From Toxonevra muliebris (lineage: Eukaryota; Arthropoda; Insecta; Diptera; Pallopteridae): a DNA stretch of 64,000 nt. The stretch spans positions 94,605,235 to 94,669,234 of the forward strand of contig OY829326.1 in NCBI GenBank assembly GCA_963691655.1, written 5' to 3'. The notes beneath the pieces are model-generated. The model had not been told where the DNA came from. It searched no databases and saw only the letters and a list, made by a program, of their open reading frames with translations. This document shows, piece by piece, positions 44,549 to 58,244 of the stretch. Made by a program: the position numbers and the translations under genes. Numbering within the stretch: the stretch's first letter is position 1; each line of letters begins with the position of its first letter.

Positions 44549-46379
44549 TTTAAGTAAGCAATATTCACATTTATTTTTATTGAAATGTAATTTTGAAAAT
44601 TTATCTCTAAATTTTCATAATTTGAATAAGTGCCCTCAGGGATTTCCATAAAGTCCACACGAAGCCAATTATAAGTTCAACTAGAAGCTTCCAGCAGTAC
44701 AGCTTCTCAATGCGACAATTTTTCAATTCACAAGGTTAAATACCGATTTAATAACTTTCAAAAGGCCATACGTGGTGGCTGATTCTACATCTTCTACATG
44801 TTTTCAAGCGTTAATTTGTTTTTAAAAAATGTAGAACTTGGGTGATTTTGAACAGTTAATTTGTGAAATAATTCATTAAGATTAATATCTCAAAATTGCA
44901 CGAAACGAATGATTTATTACCTAAACTTAGTGTTAAAGTTAAAAATACATTACCTGGTAATCACTACGTAAGTAACGCCAAGAACCATTGAAATTTTGAA
45001 TATACCCATCCATAAAAATGACATTTGAAGTTTTTATATGACTTCACTTAAAAAAACTTGTAAAGTTTTAATTACACTTAATTAGTACCTAATTGTAATT
45101 TTTATGAATTACAATTTTCGAACACAGAAATTTATTTTCGACTATTTTTTCTTCGTATCTGGAAAACACGTTAAAAACACTAAATATTATTTTTAGATTT
45201 TTTGTATTTATAATTTTTTAACTATTTTGTAAAAATAATCTTGAACAAAACATAAGAAATCTTATCTGTTATTTGTCACTCTACAGTATTATTATTTTTT
45301 TAAGACTTTACTGAAGTTAAAATATTCAGGGTTTAATTTAGATATACATTATATATCATGGATAGATCAAAATTAGCTAAACCTTCTTTTGGCAAGAAGT
45401 GTTCACCCACTATTGCACATTAGCCAAAATTTAGCTAATTTTAATATGCTGATAAAATTGAAAAATGTGAATATTTTTATTTCTTACTTTTCAGCACTTT
45501 CAGAAGTAATGTCTTGAACCAAAAGATAGTAAATTTATAACCTATAGTGAAACCAGTTATTTTTACTAGGCCTGCAAATAGGTAAAGTAGCAAAACCAAC
45601 AGGCAACAATACTATATTATGTTTATATACTAAATATTATCCGTAGTCAATGAAAATGGCAAAGAATGGTTGTACTTTATATCCCCTTCAAAACCCATTT
45701 TGATTTTTCTTCCTGGCTTGTTTGATTATCGAGTAATTCAATTTTTCCTATAGGCTCCGCGCGCAAAAATTCAAATAAACAAAGATGCGGCGCATCCACA
45801 ATACATCCAAAGTACAAAGTTTGCAATGTTTTAAATATTGAATATCTCGAAAACTATAACATATAAAAACAAATAACTAGATACCTTTTTTTAGAAAAAC
45901 ACTCAAGCTTTGTTTAGTATGTAATTTTTTGATATCTCCAACGGTTAACCAGTTATTAGTAAAAAAAGGCTTTTTTCACCAAAGGGGGTTTTTTGGGAGG
46001 GTCGCTCTGCCACTCCAGAACAGATTTTTGTGGTTTTCTAGCTTTCATACCTCCACTAACAATTACTGAAGAAAAATCTCAGATAAGAATTATTATGAAC
46101 TTTTGGTGGATTTTTACTCTAATACGAATGCGAAAATTTTTTTTTATTATAAAAGAAAAAAAAATGTTTTGATAGGTTTTTAAACCATTTTATTATTTTT
46201 ATTAAAAAAGAGAAACACATAATTAAAGATTTTAGTATTCAAAATTAAGTAATTTTAGATTATACTTCAGAAAAAAAATTACTCGTGAATATTGAAAATT
46301 ATGCGAATTATTCCTAAATGGAAAATGCGAAGGCGAATTATTCGCACAATACTATTTCAAATATTTTTCAAAAGAATTT
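44549..46379. other. AT-rich non-coding DNA
   Basis: No gene, RNA or repeat end is supported. Confidence 0.4.
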
Positions 46380-46427
46380 TTGAACTAAAAAATATATTTA
46401 ACATAGCAAAACATAAAATAGTTAGAC

Positions 46428-46475
46428 ACCCCTGATGAATCTTAAAAATTAAGCGAAACGTTGGATAACCAGATA
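46428..46475 (+). ncRNA. Hammerhead-like motif of a Penelope-type relic
   Basis: The text CCTGATGA, a 5-bp hairpin CTTAA-AAA-TTAAG, then CGAAACGTTGG has the hammerhead core layout (CUGAUGA, stem II, GAAA). CGAAACGTTGG also appears in the terminal repeats of the Penelope-like element at 11766-13772, and hammerhead motifs are known from such repeats. A GUH cleavage triplet and stem I pairing are not evident, so activity is doubtful. The relic probably extends to about 46536, where a hAT MITE interrupts it. Confidence 0.5.
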
Positions 46476-46536
46476 GAATCAAAGTTTTTATTTGCACCAA
46501 AACCATTGGATTATAATAACCTAAAAGCATTAGGTA

Positions 46537-46835
46537 CAGTGTGGCCAACTCAGCGCTTTTCCCGCTGATTTTAGTGCTTTTTGAAAATTTAAAACGCAGA
46601 TAAAAAGTGATTTAGCGCTCAGCACGTTTTTTTTTCCAATTTAAAATATCTTCGAAAAATCGAAGAAATTTTCATTGATTAGAAATATCAGATGTGTGCC
46701 TGTATTAGTGAAAAAGTTTAAATGTATTGAGTTTTCTCGCACTTTTATAAGGAAAACAATTTAACAATTTTTAGAAAAAAAAGCGTTTTATTCTTCATTT
46801 TAGCGGATTTTGAAAAACAAAAGTTGGCCACACTG
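46537..46835. mobile_element. hAT-type MITE, 299 bp
   Basis: Flanked by perfect 8-bp duplications ATTAGGTA (46529-46536, 46836-46843). Ends are CAGTGTGGCCAACT and its reverse complement AGTTGGCCACACTG. The interior is AT-rich with AGCGCTTTT / AAAGCG-type subterminal repeats. No ORF. Confidence 0.9.
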
Positions 46836-46843
46836 ATTAGGTA

Positions 46844-49664
46844 CTAAAATGAAAAAAAAGGTATATAGTTTCAAAGTTTATTTGGTTTATTTATTTAAAA
46901 TTGAATTAAAGGTTTTCTAGAATTCAATATTTTTCAAAAATATAATATTTCTTTTTGAAATGTAATATTCCTGTTTAAACGCTATTCATGGGTTGAAATG
47001 ATGCTTTTTTTTAAAGCCGAAAAAAAAACTACAAGGAAAGGAGATAATATGTTCTAGATAAATATTCTACTGAAGATTTTCCCATAAGTTTCTCAAAACT
47101 TAAATTATCTCCGATGTAAGACAATCCAAAATATTTTCGGCTTTAGTTTACCAAAAAAATCAACCCTGATAAATTCCAAGGCCCACCGGTTGTTATTGAA
47201 AAAAAAGGAGATCTGGTTTAAAGTGGAAGCACCAAAGAAAGAGTACTGGGACGGTAGCGATTCCTTCGTAGGCCTGAATATTGCCTAAGAATTTAATGAC
47301 CATTTAAGGGTAAGTAGGTTAGGGCATAAAAGTTTAATTTTTAGTTCACTCATCATAAATGTTTTAAATTGAATTGTTTTTAACGTTAGTTAATTTTATT
47401 ATCATTTGTTTTTTGTTTTTTTTTTCTTCATTTGAGATAAACATAAGAAATGTTTTGAGGTTTTAATATGAAGTCATAAAAGATAAAAATATATACGTAG
47501 ATATTTTGAAATTGCACTGACAAACTTTAATTAAAAAATTATTGTCAATAAAAAAAAAAAATATTTTAAATACAACGAGATACTTTAGTTTTGATTAGAT
47601 AAAAATTCAGTGTATAAATTGTTTTTATTGCTGTTCTTTTAACAATAAATTAATGACAAACAACAGTAAGCTACATTTATAGCATTTACAATATTTATAA
47701 CTGCACATACAAACACTGAAAAGAAAATAAGTCCCGATGCATTTAAGGTTTAACTGACAAAATTGCAAATTTGCTTTTAATACTATTTTGCAGGAGAGAC
47801 CGTATTAACTGCATACATTCGTAGTTGCAAGATTATAATACATATTTTTATTTAACACACAAACATATTTATACAAACACAATAATTACGAGAATGCAAA
47901 TTTTCCATTCAATTAAAATTCCAATTTAATGTAGTTGTTTACTTAATATTTTTCTCTATCCATTATTGCTATCAATCACTTTCATTACGCTCCAATTACT
48001 TCTAATAGCATGTAATACATTACAAGAATTTATCAAATTTACAGTTCATTTAATTATCAATACAAGTGTATCTTTTACAAGAAATTTCTTTTAATTTCTC
48101 AATATTTTAGGCAACATCATTGTTTCAAATAAGCGCTTAAGATGTTTCAATTTTAACTTTTAGCCATATTGGAATTATTTCATTAAACCTAAATACATTT
48201 CATGCTTATGATGGGACTAATTTGAAAAGAGAAAGAACTGGAAATGATTTTTTTGTAATTTAATTAAAAAGCATAGCCTCGTTACTGAACTGTGATTTTT
48301 ATGTACATAGGGAATAGTTCTGCACACCTCGCCACGGCCGGTAGATAATTTGGGTATGGTGGCCAGCAAGCGAATGTGGATAAAATACCAACTCTGAATA
48401 GGCTCAACTAAGAATTGCAAAAGTCGATCCTTTGCGTCATCGAATCGCATGAAAATATAGAATTGTTGAATTTAATTTTGAAAAAATGTGGCGACCTTGA
48501 ACTCGACGAACCTTAAATTCCGCGTCAGCGAAAAATTCCAAAATGTCACGATCAGGGTACAATACTTCAAATTCAAAACATGTGAAGATTTTTTCAGAAA
48601 AACATACAGACACCTGCCCTTCGATTTACACGGTAGTTATGTTCCACCAAAAACCGTGCAAATCGAAAACATGTAAAACGTGACAGAGCTTTCATGTAAA
48701 AAGGAGGATCGGAATTAAATGTTTACTGTAGTCAAAGAATCTAAATAAATACGTTCATAATAACCTTGTAAAATGAGACACGGATTGATTAGAAAAATTA
48801 CGATTGGTTCCCTTAAATGCCAAGTTATGAAACCGATGCTCTAGTTCATTGGTCTATAATGATTATAGTATACTTAATCGCGGAGCTGGCATTAGATTTC
48901 GCGGAACTCAATTTTTGAAAACTCTAATTAGAATATTAACTCAATCTTTTAAAAATTGAACATATTCCCACGGAGCCACTGGGAAATTTAGTGGAGCCCC
49001 GGGGTTCCAAGCAATCCTAACAGAACCGAATACGTATAGGTATATATATGGGACATTTTCTGTCAACGGGAGATCCCCTCTGTCCAAAATTGGTTATGTT
49101 AGAGCTCAAATGAAAGCTTATTATCTCTAGTTTCAAATGCCGCAAGGCCTTTTTTGATTTATGATGCGGACCAATATGGCCGCTGCAAGTCTACGACCTC
49201 ACCTTGAGAGAATAGTTTTATCAAGCATTTGTTTACCCATCATCATAAATGAACAGATATATAGATCTGTTTTTCGAGTCTCACGCTTACCCAAGTCAAA
49301 ACGACGAGAAAAGCCTATTTTTGTGTAATTTCATTTGATGAATATGAATCAAATATTATTTTCCACGGGAAATGTTAGGGACAACACTAACCTCAAAAAA
49401 TGAAAAATCCCAAAAAAACAATTTTTTGTGTCTCACGATAACTTGCATCAAAAAAATTCCCAAAAAACTTATTCTTCATTATTAATTTTCTTTTCACTCT
49501 AATTAAACACCGCAAAGGAAACAGAGACCTACTAAGGTTACATAGTGATAGAGACATGTTTTTGTAACGGATGGAAGAAACAGAGCTTAGAACAAAAATA
49601 TCAAGCTATTTGTTACTAATTGTCCCACCTCTGCCAAGGAATCCCTATATATCACTCGATATAT
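46844..49664. other. AT-rich non-coding DNA
   Basis: Chance ORFs only. A less AT-rich patch at 48290-48460 gives no recognisable protein on either strand. Confidence 0.4.
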
Positions 49665-49672
49665 ACAGTGGC

Positions 49673-50203
49673 CAGGGCTTGAGTTGAGAGAAAATTCGGT
49701 CTCGGCGGTGATAACCTCTGGACCCCGCCCTTATCTCTTCCCACCACAAATGATACAATAAATATCTATGTATGGGGCAAGGAGAAATTATTTTATACTT
49801 TTAGTCCGTTTTAAAAACGGGGTATATTAAAATTTTTTTTTTATTTTAATTATTATTTTAATTTTTATCAACGACTCACGCTGGTCGCCAGGTATAGGTA
49901 TTTATGAAACCTCTTGAATTCAGTCCGATATTCTGGAGCTTTTCAAACAAATCTGGCATGAACAAATTCGTTGTATAAAGTTTTTTTCCTATTCTATATA
50001 ACAACAGTCTGCAAATTGTCTTCATGATTGATAGATGATTAACCCGATAAATAATTTTCATGGTTTGTAATTCAATTTTCAGACGCATAGACGCTTGTTA
50101 AAGTTTTTCTGGATTTTAGGATTTAGATTGAAATCCGGGCCCCCTCAAAAACTCCGGGCCCGGTGGGAATCCCACCCTACCCACCCCCTACTCATCGGGC
50201 CTG
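49673..50203. mobile_element. hAT-type MITE, 531 bp
   Basis: Flanked by ACAGTGGC at 49665-49672 and 50204-50211. The left end CAGGGCTTGA and the right end ATCGGGCCTG form a short imperfect inverted repeat, with GC-rich subterminal text (GGACCCCGCCC; CCGGGCCCGGTGGG). No transposase. Confidence 0.8.
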
Positions 50204-50737
50204 ACAGTGGCTCATAAAACTGATCACATAAAGGGACATTTTTGGGACACGAAAAAAAGCTATTATTATTTGAAGGATCGAACGACCCAAAAGTCAGGCA
50301 CTGCGACCTATAAGATCTATTGTACTAAAGCCCCAAGTTATGAAAGAAAGACACGAAAGAAAAATAGCTAAAAATTGTGTCAAATTGAAAAGTAGCAGCG
50401 TAGCAGAAGGGTCTCGAAAGCCCCGAAATTTTGACTCTAAATTAATATTTTTTAAACTTTTTGGCCAAAATTTTTCAAAATTCCACGGCTCAGATGTATT
50501 TACAAAAAAAAAACATCAAGCAAAACGAATTTGCTATGTCGGATAATGCTTATTGCTGCAGCGAGATAAACAAAGCTTGAAAATTCAGCAAACATTGTCT
50601 AAAAGTATAAATTATAGTTCTTGCTGTACCAATAAACAATATCCGATTTAGAAAATTATTTTGCGTTATGTTTGTACTTATAAACACTAATAAGAGAGAA
50701 GAATTTCGGAATTTCCATGATCCTTTTGGAACTTGAA

Positions 50738-50788
50738 GATATTATCTGATTTCAAAAGTTAAGATATTATCTGATTTCAAAAGTTAAC
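50738..50788 (+). repeat. Perfect 25-26-bp tandem duplication
   Basis: The unit GATATTATCTGATTTCAAAA followed by GTTAA occurs twice in direct succession. Confidence 0.8.
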
Positions 50789-53700
50789 ATAGGATAAACT
50801 TAACTATGCTGTTACTGTTTTATTTGAAGCCATTCGTGTCTATTTCTCGTGACCAGTTTTGTGAGTCACAGTCTATACACTTCAAGCATAAACTCACTTC
50901 AAGAAACAAATTGACAAGTAAAAATAGAAAATCACAAGCTGAAAATTTTATGCCAATTTAATAAATCTAAATAAAATTATGTCTCCTTTAACTTCTAACA
51001 TTCAAGCAATAAAAAATTAAGTATCTCTTTTCTCCAAAACAAATAATTTGTGGCATTCTTAACTTACAATACGTTGCGTTTACACAAAATTTATTTTCAA
51101 TTTAAATGCTAATTTTTTTACAAATGTAAAATTTTAATTAATTTTGCGTGGAAGTCAACAGAAAAGACATAAATTATTTTGTATTTATTCAAATGAAGAT
51201 GTAAAATTTGTGAAACATGTTTGCCCTTAGAACGAAAAAAAAAAGAAGAAATTAGAAAATATTGAATCGCTTTCGTTTTCTAAGGCGGAAAAATAATTTA
51301 TCCTTTATTTGTTGTTTGAGGACGGGCATGAAAGTGTAGAAGCCAAACAAAAATTCTTATTCAATTAGTGTGACGACTTTGTGAAAGAAGAAGAAGCTAT
51401 GAAAAATGTGTTAAATGGTTTGGTGATATGAAATTTGTTAGGGATGTTAATTTTAAGGTTTTTAAGGGTATTACCATGAATTTGCATATGAATATGTTTG
51501 TGAAAAAAGGTGAAAAAACTTTAAGGATGTAGTCTGGTGCTCCGACCTAATTTTCAACGTTTTTTCGGGAATTTTTTATTATAACAAAATAAAATACAAT
51601 CATTTCAATTTTTTTATATGTTATTATTGATCATAGTATAATATAATAATACACAGTAGAAATCAGAAATCTCCCCTCTTTTGAAATATGAAATTTTTGA
51701 AAAATTTGTCAAACAATTTTTGTTTGTTGTCATTCACAAAATTAAGGCTTCATAGTTGCATTTCTAATAAACCAAATAATTAAATACTGACGATAGTAAT
51801 GTAAAAGGCAATAATGCAAGTGAAATATTAAAAAATTATCTTTTAAATTCAGAATGTAAAAATTTTAAGCCTAAGCAAATAAATCAACAGCTTATTAGGA
51901 AAAAAAAAATTAAAAACTATTACATGAAACCTGCATTACTCATAATTTCTTGCTCTCACACAACGCTACCACGTACCTCCACTTTGGAAGAAATTGAGTT
52001 TTTTCGCTTACATTGTATACAATCACCTAAGCATCCAAATAAAAATAAGTTCCCAGTGACTTTGTATGAGCCAGTTCTTCAAACTCGTATCTCCACTTGA
52101 ATTTTGAAGTTTATTTTCCAACTCTTAGTTTTTTTCGTTTTGTTCAAAAATGGTTTTATTAAATACACTGTTTGGGAATCGAACCAATCTAATGGTAATA
52201 AGTTTTCATCACATTATTCAACGACATTATCTAGATCTCTTTCCAAACCACAATTGATTTCTTATTTTTAAGAAAATTTTTTAGTCATCAGCATACAAAA
52301 TAATATTTGATTTGCTAAAAAACAAAGAAATATAATTAAAAAATAACACAAAAAGCTAAGGCCAACAGAATATTTCCTTCAATATTGAAAGAAGACGTTT
52401 TGAAAGATTAACATTAAATATTAAAGACTACAAAGGAGTTAGCCCATATCGTCCCGGTACTAGATGCCATGATTCAACTCAGAAAATTTTCAAAGCACAA
52501 TTCCCATATGTCTTCAATAAGAAATTTTAGCACTTAAAAAAAAAAAAAAATGGTTTCTGAATTTTAGAGGGTATACTAGTTTTTGGCTTACCCCAAGAAA
52601 ATAAGGTGACCAGATGTAAAAAAAACTTAAAATATTTCTAGGACACATCATGAGCAATTAGTATTCCCTGGGATCAAATGTATTTAACACAATATTTTAG
52701 AAGTTATTATAAGTTAAAAATAGAAAATATTCATTTTTGTTGAATTTTGACTATTTCTCTATATGGTACATTTTTTTACAAAAGTTTGGTCAGCTGTAGC
52801 CTTAGAAAAATATATCAGGATCTGTTAAGTTATAATTTCCACATCAAGTTTGTTCTTTTATGTAGGCAAATTTCTCATTTCAATGCAAAATAATTAATTT
52901 TACTATTTTTTGTTGATACAGTTTACAATATACTTTCAATATATTGTACTTTCGAAATACATAATAAAAAAAAACGATTTTTTGAAAGTCGAGAGTTAAA
53001 GAGAGTTTTCATTTGTTTCAAAGACAAATTCAAACTTAATACTTTTTTGTATGGCAACCATTTATCACAAAATCCGGAAAAAAATCCAGGAAAAACCGTG
53101 TCTATAAAATAATATCGAATGACAATTTTCATTTTTGCAACATTTTTTATCTAAATCGCTAAATTTGATGATAAAATTACAAATTACACAGCACTAAAGC
53201 AAAGTGAGCCTCCTCTAAGCTCTTCTAAGCTTCTATCGTTTTTCCCCCCACAAAAAATGAAAAAATTACAGTGGTGTGTAGATAATGAGCTACATACAAA
53301 TATTACGAGTATTTATGTACGTCAAATTTGACAAAAGCACGTCAACATGTCAGTCAACTGTGTTGGAGCGGAACAAAACAGCGGAGTAGGAAAGTGAAGT
53401 GGGAACTGCAAACAAATGGAAAAACAAAAAATAATGTAATAATGTCAAAAAAAAAAGAGAACAACCTAAAGTCACATAAATCAAGTGACGCATTTACATA
53501 GAATTTATGTGGAAGACTTCTTCGAATCTTCTATAGAAACTTGTCAGATTTTGTTTAGGTTGCGTTTGTCGTTTTTTTGATGTTATTTTATTATAACGTA
53601 AATGTGCTAACAGATTTGTAACACAATTTTATGGCCTATTCTTCTGTTTTATATACAGTAGCAATGTTTTTGGCTTTTCGGAAGGAAGGAAGTAAAAGAG

Positions 53701-54828
53701 ATTTAATTCTGAAGATTAAGTTCACCTATGATGGCAGTAAATGGCGTAAATTGATTTTATTACATTATTTTTCACTGAAAAGATGCTCAAAATATTTTTA
53801 GAAAACTTTTAAATAGAACATTGAGCACTGAACCGCTTTAACTTTACATTCTTCAAATGCTAACCACTATAAAAAAATATAAACTTCCAAATTGATTTGA
53901 GAGAGCACCAAAAATATGAAGCACAATTATATAATTTGTGTTTTAATTTTAATTTTTAGATTTTAATTATGCAGTATTTATAAATTCCAATTGAATTTAA
54001 TCTTTGAATGTTGATAATTAACCACTTTTTTATGACAACTATTTGTACATACTTCTGTATGAGAGCTGTGTAAAAGCAAATTTGTACAGCGAGAGAAATA
54101 ATTATAGGTTCACAGCAATTGTGTACGTTTTTAACATGTTTTGAACATTTATATGATAATTCGTTTAGTAAATTTGAAAGTTCATCAAAAATACATTTGA
54201 ACTAGATAAACAGCCATACATTTTTTGGAGAAGTTTATGAAAATTATTAAAAAAAAAAAAAAAAAATGATTAATAACTATATTTATTTTACATTTGAAAA
54301 GGTACATCTACATTTTTCACTAGCTAAACTTAAAGAAAAAACGTATGGAAAAACTGCATATTTTGCTGTTTTTGACGTATGATAACTTCTAAAATAACAC
54401 TGTACTATAAAATCAGACTTTTAAACAGTATCTGTGAAGAAACAAAACACAAATGTTCATTCATAAGCAACTCTGCTTTATAAAATTTTCAAAAAATAAA
54501 GATTTACGAATAAACACGAAGTCTGATCTGGCAGATTCGTAATTAGTGGTCAAAAATACTCCGGAAAAACAAGGCTAGAACTCAGATATTATTTTGCTGT
54601 TGTACAGTGTAATATATTTATACTATCTTCATACTAATATTTTTGTACTATTTGATTACAGAGAAAATTTATAGTTTATGATTTTATGTACGAGCATGTA
54701 CTTATACTTTGTTGCACGGCTGGTGGCCACTTTATATTCTCAGGGTAGTTATAATTTTTTTGAATTAGAGAAATATAGAAAAACGTTATTCAAAATGGAT
54801 TAATTTATATTTCTTTGCGCTTGTAAAT
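50789..54828. other. AT-rich non-coding DNA
   Basis: Four kilobases without a recognisable gene. A slightly GC-richer patch at 53330-53410 (CAACTGTGTTGGAGCGGAAC, then GCGGAGTAGG) could be a transcription start or 5' UTR, but nothing confirms it. Confidence 0.4.
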
Positions 54829-54832
54829 TTAA

Positions 54833-56231
54833 CCCTTTATGATTTTTTCTTTTTAAGAAAAAACAAATATTTTTGTATGTATTTTATAGCCCTGATCACG
54901 AAAATGATAAGAATTTTGGAAATTATTTACCTGTTTACTAGCTATCGAGAAATTTCTATAGATATCATATATGATATACCATGCATTAAATCTATAATTT
55001 TTTACCTTTTTATATTCATTTAATTTTTGAATATTGCCCTGAAGATGTGAAGAAAACATAAAGGTATTCACTTATAACAATTAATTATTTACCCATGAAA
55101 CTGAAAAATAGCTCCTGATTTTGTTAAAACAAAGTGTAATATCACATTTGTACATTTAAGGAACCTTTCTCATCCAAGAAGTTTATTAGGTTTTGCTGGA
55201 AGATTCTGCTTAGGATTGTCGTCGAAATATAAATATTGTGGGATTCCCGCAAGTTTCATTACATACAGTTTGACTCCAATACCTTCTTGTATTTAGAATT
55301 TGGGCAACGGACATAAGCACATCAACTACAATGTATTTTCGCAACTCAGCAGCGGATAAACAAAATGTGATCGATGTATCACACTATCGAGCAAATAATT
55401 TACTTTCTGCTAGAATTGACTTAATGATATATGGAAAAATAAGTTAAAAATTGCACATGGTGTGCATAGGTTCGAAGTTTCTCTTTTTCCAAATGAATTT
55501 TTGATAGCCTTAAGCTTTTCAGCTAACAATTGTCGGCTTAGTAAATTAGTATCTATTGAAATTGCTTTGATATCACTGTTATTATCAGTCTCATATTTTT
55601 CTTGTTGGTTAGCCCTATCTGCGGTCATACTGTGTAGTTCGCTATAGGTACAGGCATCATCTTTATCGTTCCCAGTTTCAAAATCATCCTCACATACGTC
55701 CTAGTTATTCATTATGAACTCAACCTCATCACTTTGAATCTATCTTCCATGTGTAGTCATCTGGAAAATATCCCAATATTAATACATGTAATACCATATA
55801 TGATATGTATATCATATAACATTTTTTCTGGTTCTCATTGCATGAAATATCATATATGATATAAACGATTTTGAATAAAGTTTTTATATCAATATATTGT
55901 TTTTAGGATTGGAATGCAATGTTATTCATTAAATTGTAATAAAACCGAGATAAATTAATCCAAATAATGTATTTAACATGCTTTTATAATTAAATTTTAA
56001 CAAAAAACTCAAACGTTCACATGGCTATGAAAACTTGTATACGTGATGTTTGCAAACTTTCAACCGTAACTATCAATGTAATGGGACATCTGACTGTTGA
56101 ATGCAAAAAAGATGAACCAAAATAGAGAATTTATACAAAATAGAAGAAAGAACTAGAAATTATCTTCACAAAACAAAATTGTCATGAAATGAAATAAGCA
56201 TTTCATATATGATATGTGATGCATTAAAGGG
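54833..56231 (-). mobile_element. piggyBac-type element with TTAA duplication
   Basis: Flanked by TTAA at 54829-54832 and 56232-56235. Ends are CCCTTTATGA and, in reverse complement, CCCTTTAATGCAT. The element is 1.4 kb. A partly open minus-strand frame at 55730-55410 reads acidic text (DEVEF, DDFETGNDKDDA) as in piggyBac N-termini, then decays with stops. Copies of the palindrome ATATCATATATGATAT or close variants occur near both ends and inside (about 54960, 55795, 55850, 56208). No intact transposase. Confidence 0.7.
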
Positions 56232-56472
56232 TTAAAATGACGAAACAATATTTTTCGCAGCGATTTGGAAGTTTTGAACAAATATTTTGCTAAATAAACA
56301 CACAAAAAATTCCAATAATATTATTTAACTTTAATTACAGTTTCGTTAATTATTGACAAGTATAAAAAAATAATAGTTAAAAGTGCACATAATTGTTGTG
56401 AAACTATAAGTATTTCGCCCGCTGTACGTACTGTTATATGAAATTTTTTTAATTAAAAGAACTGAAATTGAT

Positions 56473-56749
56473 AGCGTTTCGAAGACGCAACCAACTGTTG
56501 CGTGAAAATTTTCAGCTGTTACGTAGACGAATCTTACGCCTTCGAAACCAATAACCTGCGTCGAGAAGCTCACAATTAACGTCGAGCCGCCGCCTTATTT
56601 TATTAGCTGTCGGCCATAATTTATCTGTAAAGCTGTATCCGGCAAACTAACAAATCAGCTTTTAGCTACTGTCTAAGAAATGCAGAAATTAATAAATATA
56701 GACAGCGTGGGTCTCGTCTTTTACTCAACCGTCATGCCTTCGAAACGCT
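56473..56749. repeat. Short inverted-repeat segment
   Basis: AGCGTTTCGAAGACG at 56473-56487 recurs in reverse complement as GCCTTCGAAACGCT at 56736-56749. A further CGCCTTCGAAACC lies at 56537-56549. It may be a small MITE; there is no secure target duplication. Confidence 0.4.
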
Positions 56750-58244
56750 CTCATTTCCACAAAGGGTTATTGAATTCAAATTTTATAATTATGGCAAAAC
56801 TTATTTTATATAAATATAAAAGCGTGCATACTATGCCAGCTCAACCCTTTCAAATTTATTTGTTTTTAATTTTAATGAACGAGTAGAGTTGTTTCTAATT
56901 ACGTTACGTGTTTTTTTGTTGTATAATATAAATTAATATGCAATCATTTTATATATCAAATGAAGAACATGTCAGACAATTTAGCATGAACAATTCAATG
57001 TCACAAAAAAAATTATACGTAAAACATAATTAAGCTGTTATGCAATATGTTAAGGTAGTTAGTCGAAAATTAATGAACATATTGATCGTAATTGAACTAT
57101 TTACTACACATCTGCAATGGCGAATTTAGGACACTGGCTTGGAGAGTTCTGATGTTGATAAATTCCAGAATAATTAGTAGACCGGCAACTACACCAAAAT
57201 CCAAACTAAAAGTCAGCACAAAACTCAGACCGAAATTTAGACCTAATTTCAAAAAAATAACACAGTTCAACATAAATTCTGATAGAATTCCGGAAAAAAA
57301 TTATACAGCGGGCCTAAAGTTTGCCCATTTCTAACAAATTATTACAAGTATTTATAATACTTAAACCATAAGAGAAGTGGTTAAGTTTTCATCTGAGATT
57401 GTTTGTGTGTTTAGCAATTACAATTAATAGAACATCGAAAGTATTAACCCATTAGTTCTTTTTTGACTTTTTCGAAAGAAATCACATTTTTAACCCATTA
57501 GGAGGATTGATAGAGGGTTAATAAATTCTAAAAATATGCTGCTTATAAAATTTTACTATAGGTTACTTAACAACGCCACTGGTGTCATCAACGGAACTTT
57601 ATAGTTATTAAATTAGATAACGACGTTTAGAATCTACTTCTAGCCCGTTGAGGGCTTAAGTCGAGCTTTCCGCTTTATAGTTTTTTTTTTAAATAGTTTT
57701 CTATGTATACCATAAGCAAAACTGAATCATGAAAGCGACCTATTTTTTGTCTGGTGGCTATTTTTCACTTAGTGTTGCTTGTCTCTTTTACAAATAATCT
57801 GAATCGTAGATCTTTTAAATTAAAAAGTTATATTAAAGATTATAATGACGGAAATATTAATTTCTCATATTTTTTAAGTATGTTTTATATACTTTTAAAA
57901 GTTGTAAAGTAGTCGTTGTAGTGATTAGTTTTGTTTGACAAATAGAAATAAAGAAAAAGTTATAGACATAATTATTTAATCTTTTAAATAAAATGTAGAG
58001 AAAATAAAAGAAACAAAAAAAAAAAGTAGCCAAGAACTTTAGTGCCTTTTGTGCTCATGGAAAAAGGTAAAATTTGGTTGGTTTTGAGTTTTTCCCTCCA
58101 CAATTTCTATAATAATGTTGAAGTTTTGAAATTACTTAAATTTAAATACACGAACAAATTATTTTTGTGTTGTTTTGAAATACTCGGAAAAACCATTGAA
58201 AAATCTGGCGAAACAGTAAATATCTAGAAAATTAGGCAACTCTA
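56750..58244. other. AT-rich non-coding DNA
   Basis: Contains the short degenerate ACCAAAATCCAAAC-type repeat at 57190-57290. Nothing else is recognised. Confidence 0.4.
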
